From Bacteroidales bacterium Phil6 (GTDB lineage Bacteria; Bacteroidota; Bacteroidia; Bacteroidales; F082): a stretch of DNA of 49,349 bases. The stretch is from the NCBI GenBank assembly GCA_002633315.1, contig NWBN01000024.1:1-49349 (forward strand), written 5' to 3'. The notes below the pieces were generated by a model. The model did not search any database and was not told the DNA's origin. It saw nothing but the letters and a program-made list of their open reading frames with translations. Shown one piece after another: positions 1 through 9,141 of this stretch; position 1 is the first letter of the stretch; the number at the start of each line of letters is the position of its first letter. The position numbers and the translations under genes were made by a program.

Positions 1-1
1 T

Positions 2-2545
2 GTACCGCCGGTACCTGGAGGAGAAGAGTTCATGTTCGACTTTGAAGACGGAGGATTGACTGGATGGACGACGATAGATGCGGACGGAGACGGATTTGTG
101 TGGTACAACACGTCAACATCTCTTGGAGCCGGATACGGACATCAGAGTCAGTACTGTGCATATTCGCAGTCGTATGACAACTTGTATGGAGCATTGAATC
201 CTGACAACTATCTTGTGACGACAGAGAAGTATGAAATAGGAAGCGGTTCAGTGTTGACGTTCTATGCATGTGCTCAGGATAATCTTTATGCGGCTGAACA
301 TTACGGAGTGGCGATATCGACAGAAGGGAACACGAGTGCATCAGACTTCACGACGATCTGGGAAGAGACGCTGACAGCGAAGAGTATGGGAGAGAAAGGA
401 ATGAGGGGAGAGAATGCCCAGGGGACGTGGTATCAGAAGAGTGTTGATTTGAGCGAATATGCGGGACAAGAAGTATATATAGCGATAAGACACTTCAATG
501 TAACGGATCAGTATTGGTTGGAGATAGACGACATATCGTTGAGTGCGGGAGCGAGAGCCGGAGGCAGAGAGATATTGTTTGATCAGAGCGAGATGATAAC
601 GGAAACCGGAGTTGGAGTAGGAGGAGCAGATGTGAGTGCATTGCAAGGAAGCCAGACGACGTACGGGCCGAATGTATCGAAAGGATTGAACTATGCGGTA
701 GCCGACGACTTTACGTTGACGGGAGCTTCAACGATAGAGGAGATAGAGGTATATTCATATCAGACGGGGTCGAGCACGACATCGACATACACGGGAATGT
801 ATGTTGAGATCTATGACGGCAATCCGATGGCGGGAGGCCAGGTAATCTGGGGAGACTTCACGACGAATGTGATGACGAGTACGGCATTCACGGGAATCTA
901 CCGAACAACATCGACAGATTTGACGAACAGTCAGAGACCGATAATGAGTGTGACGGCGAGTGGACTGAACATAGAGTTGGAGGCAGGAGAATACTGGTTG
1001 TCATACACGTTGGAAGGTACGTTGACGAGCGGACCGTGGGGAATGCCGAGAGTGATACCCGGAGAGGTGACGACAGGAAACGGAATACAATATCAAGGAG
1101 CAGACGGCTGGGCGACGTTGATAGACGACGGCTCGGGAACGGCATACGGAATGGCGATGAAGATAAGCGGCAGTGGAAACGGGGGACCTGTGCCACCGGT
1201 AGGAGGCGGAGTATATGTATTCAGAGACGGAGAGTTGCTGACGCCTACGGCAGTGACGACGGGAACGTATGTTGATGAGGAAGTTCCTGACGGAGTATAT
1301 GAGTATTGTGTAAGGACGGTATATGAAGACTATGCGATGTCATGTCCTGTATGTGTGGAGGTAGAAGTACCCGGAGGAATAGAGTGTGGAGCACCTGAAG
1401 ATCTGTACGGAGAATATTACTGGGAGAGCGGAACATACGGAGCGCATGTGATATGGCCATACGACAACACGGTACCTGTAGGAGAGTGGTTGTATTATGA
1501 TGACGGAGTGAATGTGGATGCGATAGGAGCCGGAGGGACGTTGTACTGGGGAGTGATGTTCCCGACAGAAGCGATAGGCGGATATGAAGGGACGAGTCTG
1601 ACGAAGGTACAGATGTACGATTACGGAGCAGGAGCATACACGTTGAACATATACTACGGAGGGACGAGTGCACCTGGAACGTTGGTACACAGTCAGAGTT
1701 TCACGACTACGGGAAGCAACACGTGGCAAGAGATAGAATTGAGCAGTGCATTGCCGTTGGATGTGACGCAGAACTTGTGGGTAACGTTGTACAACAGTGG
1801 AGTGGACTTCCCCGGAGCGGTGAGCAACGATACAGGAGATCCGAACGGTAGATGGGTATCGACCGACGGAGTGCAATGGATAGATGTTGCCACAGCAGGT
1901 TTGGTATATACGTTCATGGTGAGAGCGTATGTAACGAATGAGGTAGAAGGAGGAGAAGTAGTAGAGTTGTCAGGCTTCGAAGGAGAGGTAGCGAGTGGAG
2001 AGATAGAGGCGAAGGGCCAGGAAGAGGCAGTGGAGACGAGTCCGATAACCGGAAGGAGCCGCAGTCTGGATCATTACAATGTGTACAGAGGGGAAACAGA
2101 AGGAGAGTATGAGTTGATAGCGGAAGTACCTGCGGAAGGAAACGGAGGAGAGTACTACGATGATCTGACTGGACATCCCGGTACATACTACTATCAGGTG
2201 ACGGCAGTGTATGAAGAAGGAGGAGAGACCTGTGAGTCAGAGCCAGCGAACTCATTCACACATCCTGATGAAGATTATGTAATGGTGGAAGTGAGTAGTG
2301 TGGAAGACAACGAGATGAGAGGGGTGACGGTATATCCGAATCCTACGAAGGGCGAGTTGAGGATAGAGGCAGAAGGCATGAGCCGCATCACGGTAACGAG
2401 TGTATTGGGCCAGGTGATGATGGACAAGGGAGTGACGAGCGACGAGGAGGTGATAGACATGTCACAGATGGAAGCAGGAGTTTACATGGTACAGATAGTA
2501 AGCGAGAGCGGAGTGACAGTGAAGAGGATCACCGTTATCAAATAA
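2..2545 (+). CDS. Secreted adhesin-like protein with T9SS sorting domain, 5' end cut by window
   Basis: The reading frame is open to the first base of the window, so the true start lies upstream; the ATG at 32 is internal. Near the start is a choice-of-anchor/cleaved-adhesin type domain (FEDG..GW..IDADGDGF..W, later ...PDNYLVT), the kind found in gingipain and hemagglutinin adhesins. Further domains are beta-rich and include two fibronectin-III-like segments (around the YVFRDGELL and LDHYNVYRGE stretches). The last ~75 residues match a type A T9SS sorting domain: VYPNPTKGEL, then VLGQ, then GVYMVQI and a basic end. It would be exported by the Por system and anchored at or released from the cell surface. 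Base use is odd: the coding strand is very rich in G and A (GGA, GAG, ACG, TTG codons), unlike the neighbouring genes and unlike the other T9SS protein in the window. Its ligand is unknown. Confidence 0.9.
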   Translation, partial: VPPVPGGEEFMFDFEDGGLTGWTTIDADGDGFVWYNTSTSLGAGYGHQSQYCAYSQSYDNLYGALNPDNYLVTTEKYEIGSGSVLTFYACAQDNLYAAEHYGVAISTEGNTSASDFTTIWEETLTAKSMGEKGMRGENAQGTWYQKSVDLSEYAGQEVYIAIRHFNVTDQYWLEIDDISLSAGARAGGREILFDQSEMITETGVGVGGADVSALQGSQTTYGPNVSKGLNYAVADDFTLTGASTIEEIEVYSYQTGSSTTSTYTGMYVEIYDGNPMAGGQVIWGDFTTNVMTSTAFTGIYRTTSTDLTNSQRPIMSVTASGLNIELEAGEYWLSYTLEGTLTSGPWGMPRVIPGEVTTGNGIQYQGADGWATLIDDGSGTAYGMAMKISGSGNGGPVPPVGGGVYVFRDGELLTPTAVTTGTYVDEEVPDGVYEYCVRTVYEDYAMSCPVCVEVEVPGGIECGAPEDLYGEYYWESGTYGAHVIWPYDNTVPVGEWLYYDDGVNVDAIGAGGTLYWGVMFPTEAIGGYEGTSLTKVQMYDYGAGAYTLNIYYGGTSAPGTLVHSQSFTTTGSNTWQEIELSSALPLDVTQNLWVTLYNSGVDFPGAVSNDTGDPNGRWVSTDGVQWIDVATAGLVYTFMVRAYVTNEVEGGEVVELSGFEGEVASGEIEAKGQEEAVETSPITGRSRSLDHYNVYRGETEGEYELIAEVPAEGNGGEYYDDLTGHPGTYYYQVTAVYEEGGETCESEPANSFTHPDEDYVMVEVSSVEDNEMRGVTVYPNPTKGELRIEAEGMSRITVTSVLGQVMMDKGVTSDEEVIDMSQMEAGVYMVQIVSESGVTVKRITVIK

Positions 2546-2575
2546 TCATCGAAAAGATAGATGATTAAGAAGAGA

Positions 2576-2603
2576 AAGGGGACGCAACAGCGTCCCCTTT
2601 TTT
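2576..2603 (+). terminator. Rho-independent terminator after the adhesin gene
   Basis: Perfect 10-bp stem (AAGGGGACGC / GCGTCCCCTT) with a 4-base loop followed by a T run. It lies 30 bases after the stop at 2545 and separates the adhesin gene from the ABC-F gene. Confidence 0.93.
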
Positions 2604-2646
2604 GATATCCGTAAAATAAATCTTTTTTCTTTGATACAAAAAATGC

Positions 2647-2654
2647 TATCTTTG
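2647..2654 (+). promoter_or_regulatory. Bacteroidota -7 box for the ABC-F gene
   Basis: TATCTTTG matches TAnnTTTG exactly and is followed by C. It ends only four bases before the ATG at 2659, so the transcript would start at or very near the start codon. A TTTG at 2630-2633 is too close (13 bases) for the usual 19-21 spacing, so the -33 element is uncertain. Confidence 0.6.
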
Positions 2655-2658
2655 CATT

Positions 2659-4590
2659 ATGATTTCAATACAAAATCTTAGCATACATTATACAGGGAAA
2701 GACCTTTTTAACGATATCAGTTTTATGATACGTGAGAAAGACCGAATAGGTCTTGTCGGTAAAAATGGGGCGGGAAAAACAACACTCATTCGTATTATTT
2801 GTGGTCTTGAGCAACCTACTAAAGGTGATGTCGTGATGTCGGATGATGTAAGTATAGGATATTTGCCTCAAGAGAAAAATATATATAGTTCCATGACCGT
2901 CATGGAAGAAGTGATGACAGCTTTCGATGAGTATCATGTAATAGAGAAGAAATTATCTGATATTCAACATGATATAATGAATCGTACTGATTATGAATCC
3001 CAGTCTTATCAAAAACAGATTGAGATGATGAGCAGCTTGAACGAGCGTCTTGCTTTGTTGGGAGGACATTCCATTGAAGGGGAAGCGGAACGTATCCTTG
3101 TGGGTCTTGGTTTTGAACATGATGATATGACGAGATCAATGACGGAATTCAGCAATGGTTGGCAGATGCGTGTAGAACTTGCCAAGATATTGTTGCGGAA
3201 ACCTGAATTGTTGTTGTTGGATGAACCGACAAATCATCTTGATATAGAATCAATACAATGGCTCGAGTCGTTTTTGAAGTCTTATTATGGTGCAGTGCTT
3301 ATGGTATCGCACGACCGTGCTTTCCTTGACCATATTACTATAAGGACAATAGAAATATCAGGGGCCAGGATATATGATTACAAATGTTCTTATTCGGAAT
3401 TTGTAGAGCGTCGGGAGGAGCGTATAGATCTTCAAAAAGCAGCTCTTGACAATCAGATGAAAGAGATAAAAAATATTGAAGCTTTCATTGAACGGTTTCG
3501 TTATAAGGCAACAAAAGCAAAACAGGTGCAATCTCGTGTGAAATATTTGGAACGCTTGGATATGGTTCAAGTTGACGATAGAGATAAATCTGCAATACAT
3601 TTTCGTTTTCCGCCTGCACCTCATTCCGGTAAGATAACATTGGAATTACAGCATGTCTCAAAGTGTTATGGAGAGAAACATGTCCTTGATGATATTAATC
3701 TCATTGTTACAAGGGGTGAAAAGATTGCTTTTGTGGGACGTAATGGTGAAGGAAAATCAACTTTGTCGAAGATTATTGCCGGTGTTTTGGATCATGATGG
3801 CGAGGTTAAATTGGGACATTTGGTTTCTATAGGTTATTATTCTCAAAATCAGCATGAAATGCTTGACCCGGAGAAAACTGTTTTTGAGACACTCGACGAT
3901 GTGGCAAAAGGTGATATGCGTGTCAAGGTGAAGTCCTTGCTCGGAGCTTTTCTCTTTAGTGGTGAGGATATTGACAAGAAAGTCAAAGTGCTTTCCGGAG
4001 GCGAGAAAGCTCGTTTGTCACTTGCCAAAATGTTGTTATTTCCAACAAATCTGTTGATTCTCGATGAGCCTACCAATCATCTTGATATGCTGTCGAAAGA
4101 TATTCTGAAATCTGCACTTATTCAATATGACGGAACATTGATAGTTGTGTCGCACGACCGTGATTTTCTTCAAGGACTTACCAATAAGGTATATGAGTTT
4201 AAGAAACCTCATATAAAACAATATATTGGTGATGTTTATGACTTTATGGAGGCAAAGAAAATTTCAGAGTTGGAAGAGTTGAATAAAAGAAATAACATAT
4301 CCAAGCAGTCTCCTCAGTCAATATCGCAGAATAGAATTGATTACGAAGTTAATAAACAAATTAACAGAGAGAAGAAACGACTTGAGAGAGATATAAAAAA
4401 GATAGAAGAGGAGATAGAGTCTATTGAAAAAGAGTTGGCGGAAATGGAGATGGTTTTGTTAAATCCACAGTCTCATCCGGATATAATAACTGATGATGAA
4501 TGGTATTTGAAATATTCTCAAAAGAAAGAATTTCTGCAGGAACTTATTGATAAATGGAGCGAGAAGCAGGAAGAGTTGGAAAAATTCTGA
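2659..4590 (+). CDS. ABC-F family ATPase (ribosome-associated, Uup/EttA-like)
   Basis: 643 residues with two ATP-binding cassettes and no membrane segments, the hallmark of ABC-F proteins, which act on ribosomes rather than as transporters. First cassette: Walker A GKNGAGKT (about residues 34-41), a degenerate signature FSNGWQMR, Walker B LLLLDEPTNHLD. Second cassette: GRNGEGKST, canonical LSGGEKAR, LLILDEPTNHLD. A charged linker lies between the cassettes, and the C-terminal ~75 residues form a basic coiled coil (KKRLERDIKKIEEEIESIE), as in Uup-like members. Start chosen at the ATG just after a TAnnTTTG box. It is monocistronic and converges with the next gene, with two bases between the stop codons. 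Which ABC-F subgroup it belongs to, and whether it protects from antibiotics, cannot be told from motifs. Confidence 0.95.
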   Translation: MISIQNLSIHYTGKDLFNDISFMIREKDRIGLVGKNGAGKTTLIRIICGLEQPTKGDVVMSDDVSIGYLPQEKNIYSSMTVMEEVMTAFDEYHVIEKKLSDIQHDIMNRTDYESQSYQKQIEMMSSLNERLALLGGHSIEGEAERILVGLGFEHDDMTRSMTEFSNGWQMRVELAKILLRKPELLLLDEPTNHLDIESIQWLESFLKSYYGAVLMVSHDRAFLDHITIRTIEISGARIYDYKCSYSEFVERREERIDLQKAALDNQMKEIKNIEAFIERFRYKATKAKQVQSRVKYLERLDMVQVDDRDKSAIHFRFPPAPHSGKITLELQHVSKCYGEKHVLDDINLIVTRGEKIAFVGRNGEGKSTLSKIIAGVLDHDGEVKLGHLVSIGYYSQNQHEMLDPEKTVFETLDDVAKGDMRVKVKSLLGAFLFSGEDIDKKVKVLSGGEKARLSLAKMLLFPTNLLILDEPTNHLDMLSKDILKSALIQYDGTLIVVSHDRDFLQGLTNKVYEFKKPHIKQYIGDVYDFMEAKKISELEELNKRNNISKQSPQSISQNRIDYEVNKQINREKKRLERDIKKIEEEIESIEKELAEMEMVLLNPQSHPDIITDDEWYLKYSQKKEFLQELIDKWSEKQEELEKF

Positions 4591-4592
4591 GT

Positions 4593-5672
4593 TTATAGTG
4601 TCTCAGATAATATTTCTAAAAATTGTATCCAGTTAAAGTGACTGAGAGAGTCGCCGGTACGGACAATTACGATATTTTTTGATGGGACGATGAAAATGTA
4701 TTGTCCTAAAAGACCGGTAGCTGCATAATTACCTTTATCTGTAATTCTCCAACTGTAAGAATAATGATAGCCGTTGTTGTCTTTGGAATCGTTATGAATG
4801 GTCATGCATTCGGTTAACCAATTGTACGGAATCAGTTGTTGTCCGTTATACACGCCATTTTTCAAAATAAGATTGCCAAAACGTATCAGATCCATAGGAG
4901 AAGCGTTTAATCCTGTAAACCCTTTGATTTGTCCGGTGTCATCGACATTCCAAGTAGCCGGATTTGCCATTCCGAGAGGTTTCCATATTTTAGTTTCCAA
5001 ATAATCTGCAGTATTTGTCGAAGTGGCGTTTTCCAATGCAATGGTTAATAATAATGTATTTATATTCAAGTAATTAAACTCAGAACCGGGTTTGTTTCTG
5101 AGATAATAATTATTTATATCTTTATTAAGGTCTTTGCTGAAATATATTCTTGGCACACCATTGATAAATCCGTGACAATCAAGCCCTGAACGCATGTCGA
5201 GTAGCATTTGTAAGGTGATATTCCTGTAATTGCTGTCTAATTCCGGAACGTAATATGTAATAGGTTCATTCAAACTATTAAAAAAACCTTCATCTAAAGC
5301 TATACCGATTAATGTGGAAACAAAACTTTTTGATATTGAGAAAGTTGGAATGACTGAATATTGAACGGTATCATAGTAATAACGTTCGAAAATTAAAGTG
5401 TCATTACGTAAAATCAAGAAGGAGAGGGTTCTTTTTTTTACCAAAAAAGATTCTAATGTATTGTTACTTGATGCTTTGTGGTATATTTTGGGTAATAATG
5501 GCAAAGAATTTGTATCTTGTGGAAAATATGAAGGGTTTTCACTGCAATCAATGTTGATTTTATCGAAATAAAATTGATCTTCTATGCTCGGTATTTTATA
5601 TGAAAGAATGTTTTCTAAGTAACAAGATGATAATAATAAGGGAATGAATATTAGGAATAATAAAGATCTCAT
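4593..5672 (-). CDS. Beta-lactamase-family serine hydrolase, lipoprotein
   Basis: 359 residues. The N-terminus is a lipoprotein signal (hydrophobic stretch, then LLSSC with Cys17 as lipid site), so the protein is likely anchored in an envelope membrane. The class C beta-lactamase/esterase SxxK motif is SISK (Ser112, Lys115), preceded by the usual aromatic/Thr context (PTFSISKSF). A Y-x-N motif follows at YLN near residue 198. Late in the chain comes a G-rich strand segment (TGLLGQYIF) where the family has its third catalytic motif. Members include esterases, DD-peptidases and 6-aminohexanoate-dimer hydrolase-like enzymes; substrate not predictable. The mature start is followed by a ~60-residue poorly conserved stretch. 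It ends two bases from the ABC-F stop, and upstream is the terminator of the aryl-polyene cluster, so it is its own transcription unit. Confidence 0.88.
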   Translation of the reverse strand: MRSLLFLIFIPLLLSSCYLENILSYKIPSIEDQFYFDKINIDCSENPSYFPQDTNSLPLLPKIYHKASSNNTLESFLVKKRTLSFLILRNDTLIFERYYYDTVQYSVIPTFSISKSFVSTLIGIALDEGFFNSLNEPITYYVPELDSNYRNITLQMLLDMRSGLDCHGFINGVPRIYFSKDLNKDINNYYLRNKPGSEFNYLNINTLLLTIALENATSTNTADYLETKIWKPLGMANPATWNVDDTGQIKGFTGLNASPMDLIRFGNLILKNGVYNGQQLIPYNWLTECMTIHNDSKDNNGYHYSYSWRITDKGNYAATGLLGQYIFIVPSKNIVIVRTGDSLSHFNWIQFLEILSETL

Positions 5673-5766
5673 AATGTATTATTCATTTTTCTGACAATTG
5701 TGGGTTTAACAACTTAAAATCACAAATTGAAAGAGAAATAAATCGTTTTAACATTAAAATTGCATG

Positions 5767-5790
5767 AAAAAAGACGCGTTAATGCGTCTT
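5767..5790 (-). terminator. Terminator of the minus-strand pigment cluster
   Basis: On the minus strand AAGACGC, a six-base spacer, then GCGTCTT followed by further T residues. It lies about 30 bases past the last gene of the cluster (stop at 5821), marking its 3' end. Confidence 0.85.
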
Positions 5791-5820
5791 AAATGTTTGA
5801 TTATATGTAATGTAAATATA

Positions 5821-6954
5821 TTAATGTTTTTTAAATCTTTCACAATTATCGACAGGTGTTGCGTAAATCTTTAGAAATATTTGTTCCAATTCATCATAAT
5901 CTCCGTTAAGTTGGCTTAATCCATTGTTTTTATATTGTATGAAAGACTCCTTATCTTCTTTTGAATAATGATTTTCATAGCGATAGGATTTGTTTAGCAG
6001 GTCATGTGCTATATAATTGTTCTTGAATAATTTATAATCTCTGTATATTCGATCGTCTATTATCTTTGCAAGTTGTATAAATTTTTCGTTTTTATCGAAT
6101 CTGTCACAGTATTCAAGTTCTTCTATTATGATGGGAGGGCATATTGAAAGATGTATTTCTCCTTTTTTCTGACTGATGCCATTTAGGATACTTTTCATAT
6201 CTTCTCCGGGTTCTTTTTCATATTTTTGGTATTTTGAGATAAAAAGTTCTTGCGTTTTCATGAAATCGCATGGCTCATATTCGTATGATATTGAGATTGG
6301 CAAGATATTAATTTCATTGAAATTTTCAACGAAGTTGCTTTTACTACCAAGAGATAGCATTTTCAGTACGCCAAGTTCTGTTTTGTCGTCGCCGTCTTTG
6401 GTACGACCATTGCGTTGTGCAATCCAGATAGATTGTTTTTTCTCCAAGATGGAATAACGAATATATTGTGACACCTCAATTGACTGTTTGTAGAAGTCAT
6501 GAGCATTGCCGCCTCGCATAATACGGAACATTTTGTTTATTTTACCAAAATCTATGATGAAGTCACCTTGCATCAAATTGTTTCCGAATGTTATTTCGCA
6601 AGTATCGATATTGTTCTCATAAAGGACACAATCAAACAATGCGGCATCGAGTGCTATGTCTCTGTGATTGCTTATATAAACATGACAGTCGTCTTTATCG
6701 ATATTGTTTGTTCCTGAATAATGAAATCCGGTTGATGTGTTTTTAATAATAGACTTCATTGCAGAATATACGAATTTTACTTGAAACTCTTTAACAGTTT
6801 TTATATTGATAAATTCATTGCGATATTCTTCAAAGTTCCTATCAGGGAAAAGATAATGGATTATTGCAGGAAACAGTTCATTATCAGCTAATCTTTTGAT
6901 TGCGGCAGGGACATCTTTGTCGGAATATGGTTTTATGTTGTCAAATTCATTCAT
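5821..6954 (-). CDS. Glycerol-acyltransferase-like protein, last gene of the pigment cluster
   Basis: 377 residues, no signal peptide. An acyltransferase block ISNHRDIALD (near residue 95) resembles the PlsB/PlsC His-box, though the spacing is H-x5-D rather than H-x4-D. An RGG/R motif and a substrate-side IWIAQRNGRTKDGDDKT stretch follow, as in PlsB-type proteins (block equivalent to FPEGTRS). Expected role: moving an acyl chain onto a glycerol or other lipid hydroxyl at the inner membrane. Here it may handle the aryl polyene chain or prepare its lipid anchor (inference). It lies 11 bases after the ligase gene and just before a terminator. It could instead be a housekeeping lipid gene that happens to be co-transcribed. 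Confidence 0.75.
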   Translation of the reverse strand: MNEFDNIKPYSDKDVPAAIKRLADNELFPAIIHYLFPDRNFEEYRNEFINIKTVKEFQVKFVYSAMKSIIKNTSTGFHYSGTNNIDKDDCHVYISNHRDIALDAALFDCVLYENNIDTCEITFGNNLMQGDFIIDFGKINKMFRIMRGGNAHDFYKQSIEVSQYIRYSILEKKQSIWIAQRNGRTKDGDDKTELGVLKMLSLGSKSNFVENFNEINILPISISYEYEPCDFMKTQELFISKYQKYEKEPGEDMKSILNGISQKKGEIHLSICPPIIIEELEYCDRFDKNEKFIQLAKIIDDRIYRDYKLFKNNYIAHDLLNKSYRYENHYSKEDKESFIQYKNNGLSQLNGDYDELEQIFLKIYATPVDNCERFKKH

Positions 6955-6965
6955 ATATAATGATA

Positions 6966-8267
6966 TTATTTGCGGTTATCAATTAGTTTCACAGGTTTAC
7001 GACTTGTTGCCGGAAAGTTGGTTTTTTGTATTATTTCAACAGGAGATATTTCTATTTCAGGAGCCACTCTTATACGGGCACGGAAACGGTCCTTGAGTTC
7101 TTTCACCACATCGAATTCAGGTGTATGACGTAATCCTATTTTTACTAATACTTCGTCGGTACCGGTAGAATTATAGTCTATATAAACTACATAATTTTCA
7201 ACATATTCGGTATTGTCGAGTACATCGAATATTGCAGGAGGATACAATGTGGTACCTTTCAGTTTTATCATATTGTTCTTACGTCCTACCAAAGGGCTGA
7301 TACGGAAAGATTTGCGGCCACAGCGACAAGGTTCGGTATGAATGCTTGCCATGTCTCCGGTCCTGAAACGCAACAGTGGCATGGTTTCAACACCGAGAGT
7401 CGTTATTACCACTTCACCTACTTCGCCATCTTTGACGGGAGCATCGTCTTCGCCAATTATTTCTACTATTATTAGTTCTGGATGATGATGACCACCGCAG
7501 CCATATTCACATTCCGGGAAGGTGGCTGACATCTCTGTAGATGAATATGTGGCAAAGAGTTGGACATCCCATTTCTCTTTTATCTTTTTGCCGAGAAGAT
7601 TGAGGTTGAAGTTCTGGTCTCGTAATCCTTCACCAATTCCTATGATACGGCGGATAGTAGAGTTTTTATAATCTATGCCGTGTTCTTCAGCGTATTGTAT
7701 CAGTCGTAATATAAATGACGGCACACATAATATGGTGTCCGGTTTGATACGACGTATGGTGTCCCATTGCAGTTCAGGTATTCCGTTACCGACGCGTATG
7801 ATACTTGCTCCCAAATCTCTGATACCCAGGAAATAAGCCAATCCTGCCATAAATCTTTTGTCTATGGTGGTCATGAGTTGCATGATGTTGCCGGGTCTCA
7901 ATCCTGCGCAAATAAATGATATTTTTTCATTATATGCCAATCGTTGTAGGTCTTTTTCGCTACATGCAAAGGTAACAGGATCTCCCAAAGTACCGGAGGT
8001 GGTTATATAATCGATTATTTTTTCCTTTTGAACGCAAATAAAATCTTCGTTATATAGTTGCAGGTCTTTTTTTTCAGTGAAAGGTATGTCTTGTAACGAT
8101 TCTATGGTTTTTATTCTTTCAATATCTATATGATTATCATTAAACATCTTGGAATAAAACGGTGATTTTGCGTTAAGATATTCCATTGTCTCACATAATC
8201 TTACTTCCTGATATTTCTTTATTACATCAAGAGGTTGATATTCAATAAGGGGATATTTGTTTGTCAT
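6966..8267 (-). CDS. PaaK-like adenylate-forming ligase (aryl acid activation)
   Basis: 433 residues, the size of phenylacetate-CoA ligase (PaaK) family enzymes. Visible motifs in order: TTSGTLGDP (phosphate-binding A3 loop), YSSTEM (adenylate-binding A5), LRFRTGD (A7), then GRKNNMIKLKGTTLYP at the start of the mobile C-terminal domain. Two cysteine-containing stretches (CEYGCGGHHHPE and EPCRCGRKS) are typical of PaaK-like enzymes. Enzymes of this kind form an acyl-AMP and transfer the acyl group to CoA or a carrier-protein thiol. In an aryl-polyene cluster with an ammonia-lyase the likely substrate is p-coumarate or 4-hydroxybenzoate, loaded on CoA or one of the two carrier proteins (inference). 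It sits in the distal part of the cluster, between the esterase and the glycerol-acyltransferase gene. Confidence 0.85.
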   Translation of the reverse strand: MTNKYPLIEYQPLDVIKKYQEVRLCETMEYLNAKSPFYSKMFNDNHIDIERIKTIESLQDIPFTEKKDLQLYNEDFICVQKEKIIDYITTSGTLGDPVTFACSEKDLQRLAYNEKISFICAGLRPGNIMQLMTTIDKRFMAGLAYFLGIRDLGASIIRVGNGIPELQWDTIRRIKPDTILCVPSFILRLIQYAEEHGIDYKNSTIRRIIGIGEGLRDQNFNLNLLGKKIKEKWDVQLFATYSSTEMSATFPECEYGCGGHHHPELIIVEIIGEDDAPVKDGEVGEVVITTLGVETMPLLRFRTGDMASIHTEPCRCGRKSFRISPLVGRKNNMIKLKGTTLYPPAIFDVLDNTEYVENYVVYIDYNSTGTDEVLVKIGLRHTPEFDVVKELKDRFRARIRVAPEIEISPVEIIQKTNFPATSRKPVKLIDNRK

Positions 8268-8274
8268 AATAATT

Positions 8275-9141
8275 TTATTTCAAAACATTAATGGAAATCA
8301 ACCATTCATAAAGTTTTTCTCTCCATTGTGAAGAAACGGTAAAATCGGTGTCTTTCATCCCATAACCATGTCCTCCGGTATCTAAGAGTAGAAAAGAATG
8401 ACATATATTTTTGTTCGTTAAAGCTTTATCTAATGCCATGCTGTTGCGGTAATCTACCACGTCATCATCTTTGGAAGCCAATATAAAAGTTGGGGGCATA
8501 TTATCAGGTATTTGTAATTCCATGGAGAAAAGGTCTTTATTCTCTTTTGTAATATTTTCTTTTCCTAATAATGATTTTCGAGACCATTGATGAGCAATGC
8601 TGTCTTGCATGGAAACAACAGGATAGATGGCAGCTATCCAATTGGGGCGAAGATTTGTTTCTGTTTGTATTCCAATGTCAGACAAATAGTTGTGATTGGA
8701 AAATGCTCCTGACATAGTGACAAGGTGACCGCCGGCGGAGAATCCTATGGCGCCAATTTTATCGTTGTCAATACCATGTTTGTCGGCGTTGTCCCTAATC
8801 AATTGTATGGCACGCTGAATGTCTTCCATCATAGCAGGATAATGGTAACCTTTTCCTGCAGTACGGTAACACAGCACAAAGGCAGATACCCCTTTTTTAT
8901 TGAACCATTCGGCAACCATTTTACCTTCTCGTGTTATTCCGAGATGATGATAACTGCCACCGGGACATATCACAACTGCAGCACCAGTATTGTTGTTTGC
9001 TGTTGCCGGATATACCAACATCATTGTTTTATTGCCTTTCATGTTTTCAATATCTTTCCAAATGTCTATTTTGGATTGAGCTTTAAGGCTGAAACATACG
9101 GTAAAAAATATCGATAATATTATAAATCTTTTCATTTTCAT
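8275..9141 (-). CDS. Exported alpha/beta-hydrolase (acetyl-esterase-like)
   Basis: 288 residues with a Sec signal peptide (basic MKMKR, hydrophobic core, cleavage near LKAQ-S), so it acts in the periplasm. The fold markers are an oxyanion-hole strand VVICPGGSYHHLG, nucleophile elbow GFSAGG, a late acidic position in ASKDDDVVDYRNS and a catalytic His in GGHGYG. This is the BD-FAE/acetylxylan-esterase-like group. Its start overlaps the stop of the upstream 120-residue gene by four bases (ATGA type), so it is translated with the cluster. A role in trimming or transferring an ester of the exported pigment lipid is possible but is inference; it may also be a general esterase. Confidence 0.85.
   Translation of the reverse strand: MKMKRFIILSIFFTVCFSLKAQSKIDIWKDIENMKGNKTMMLVYPATANNNTGAAVVICPGGSYHHLGITREGKMVAEWFNKKGVSAFVLCYRTAGKGYHYPAMMEDIQRAIQLIRDNADKHGIDNDKIGAIGFSAGGHLVTMSGAFSNHNYLSDIGIQTETNLRPNWIAAIYPVVSMQDSIAHQWSRKSLLGKENITKENKDLFSMELQIPDNMPPTFILASKDDDVVDYRNSMALDKALTNKNICHSFLLLDTGGHGYGMKDTDFTVSSQWREKLYEWLISINVLK

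Noticed and set aside
1245..1876. Minus-strand open frames of 142 and 178 codons within the adhesin gene
   Set aside because: Serine/leucine/arginine-rich shadows produced by the purine-rich coding strand; no start signals or domains.
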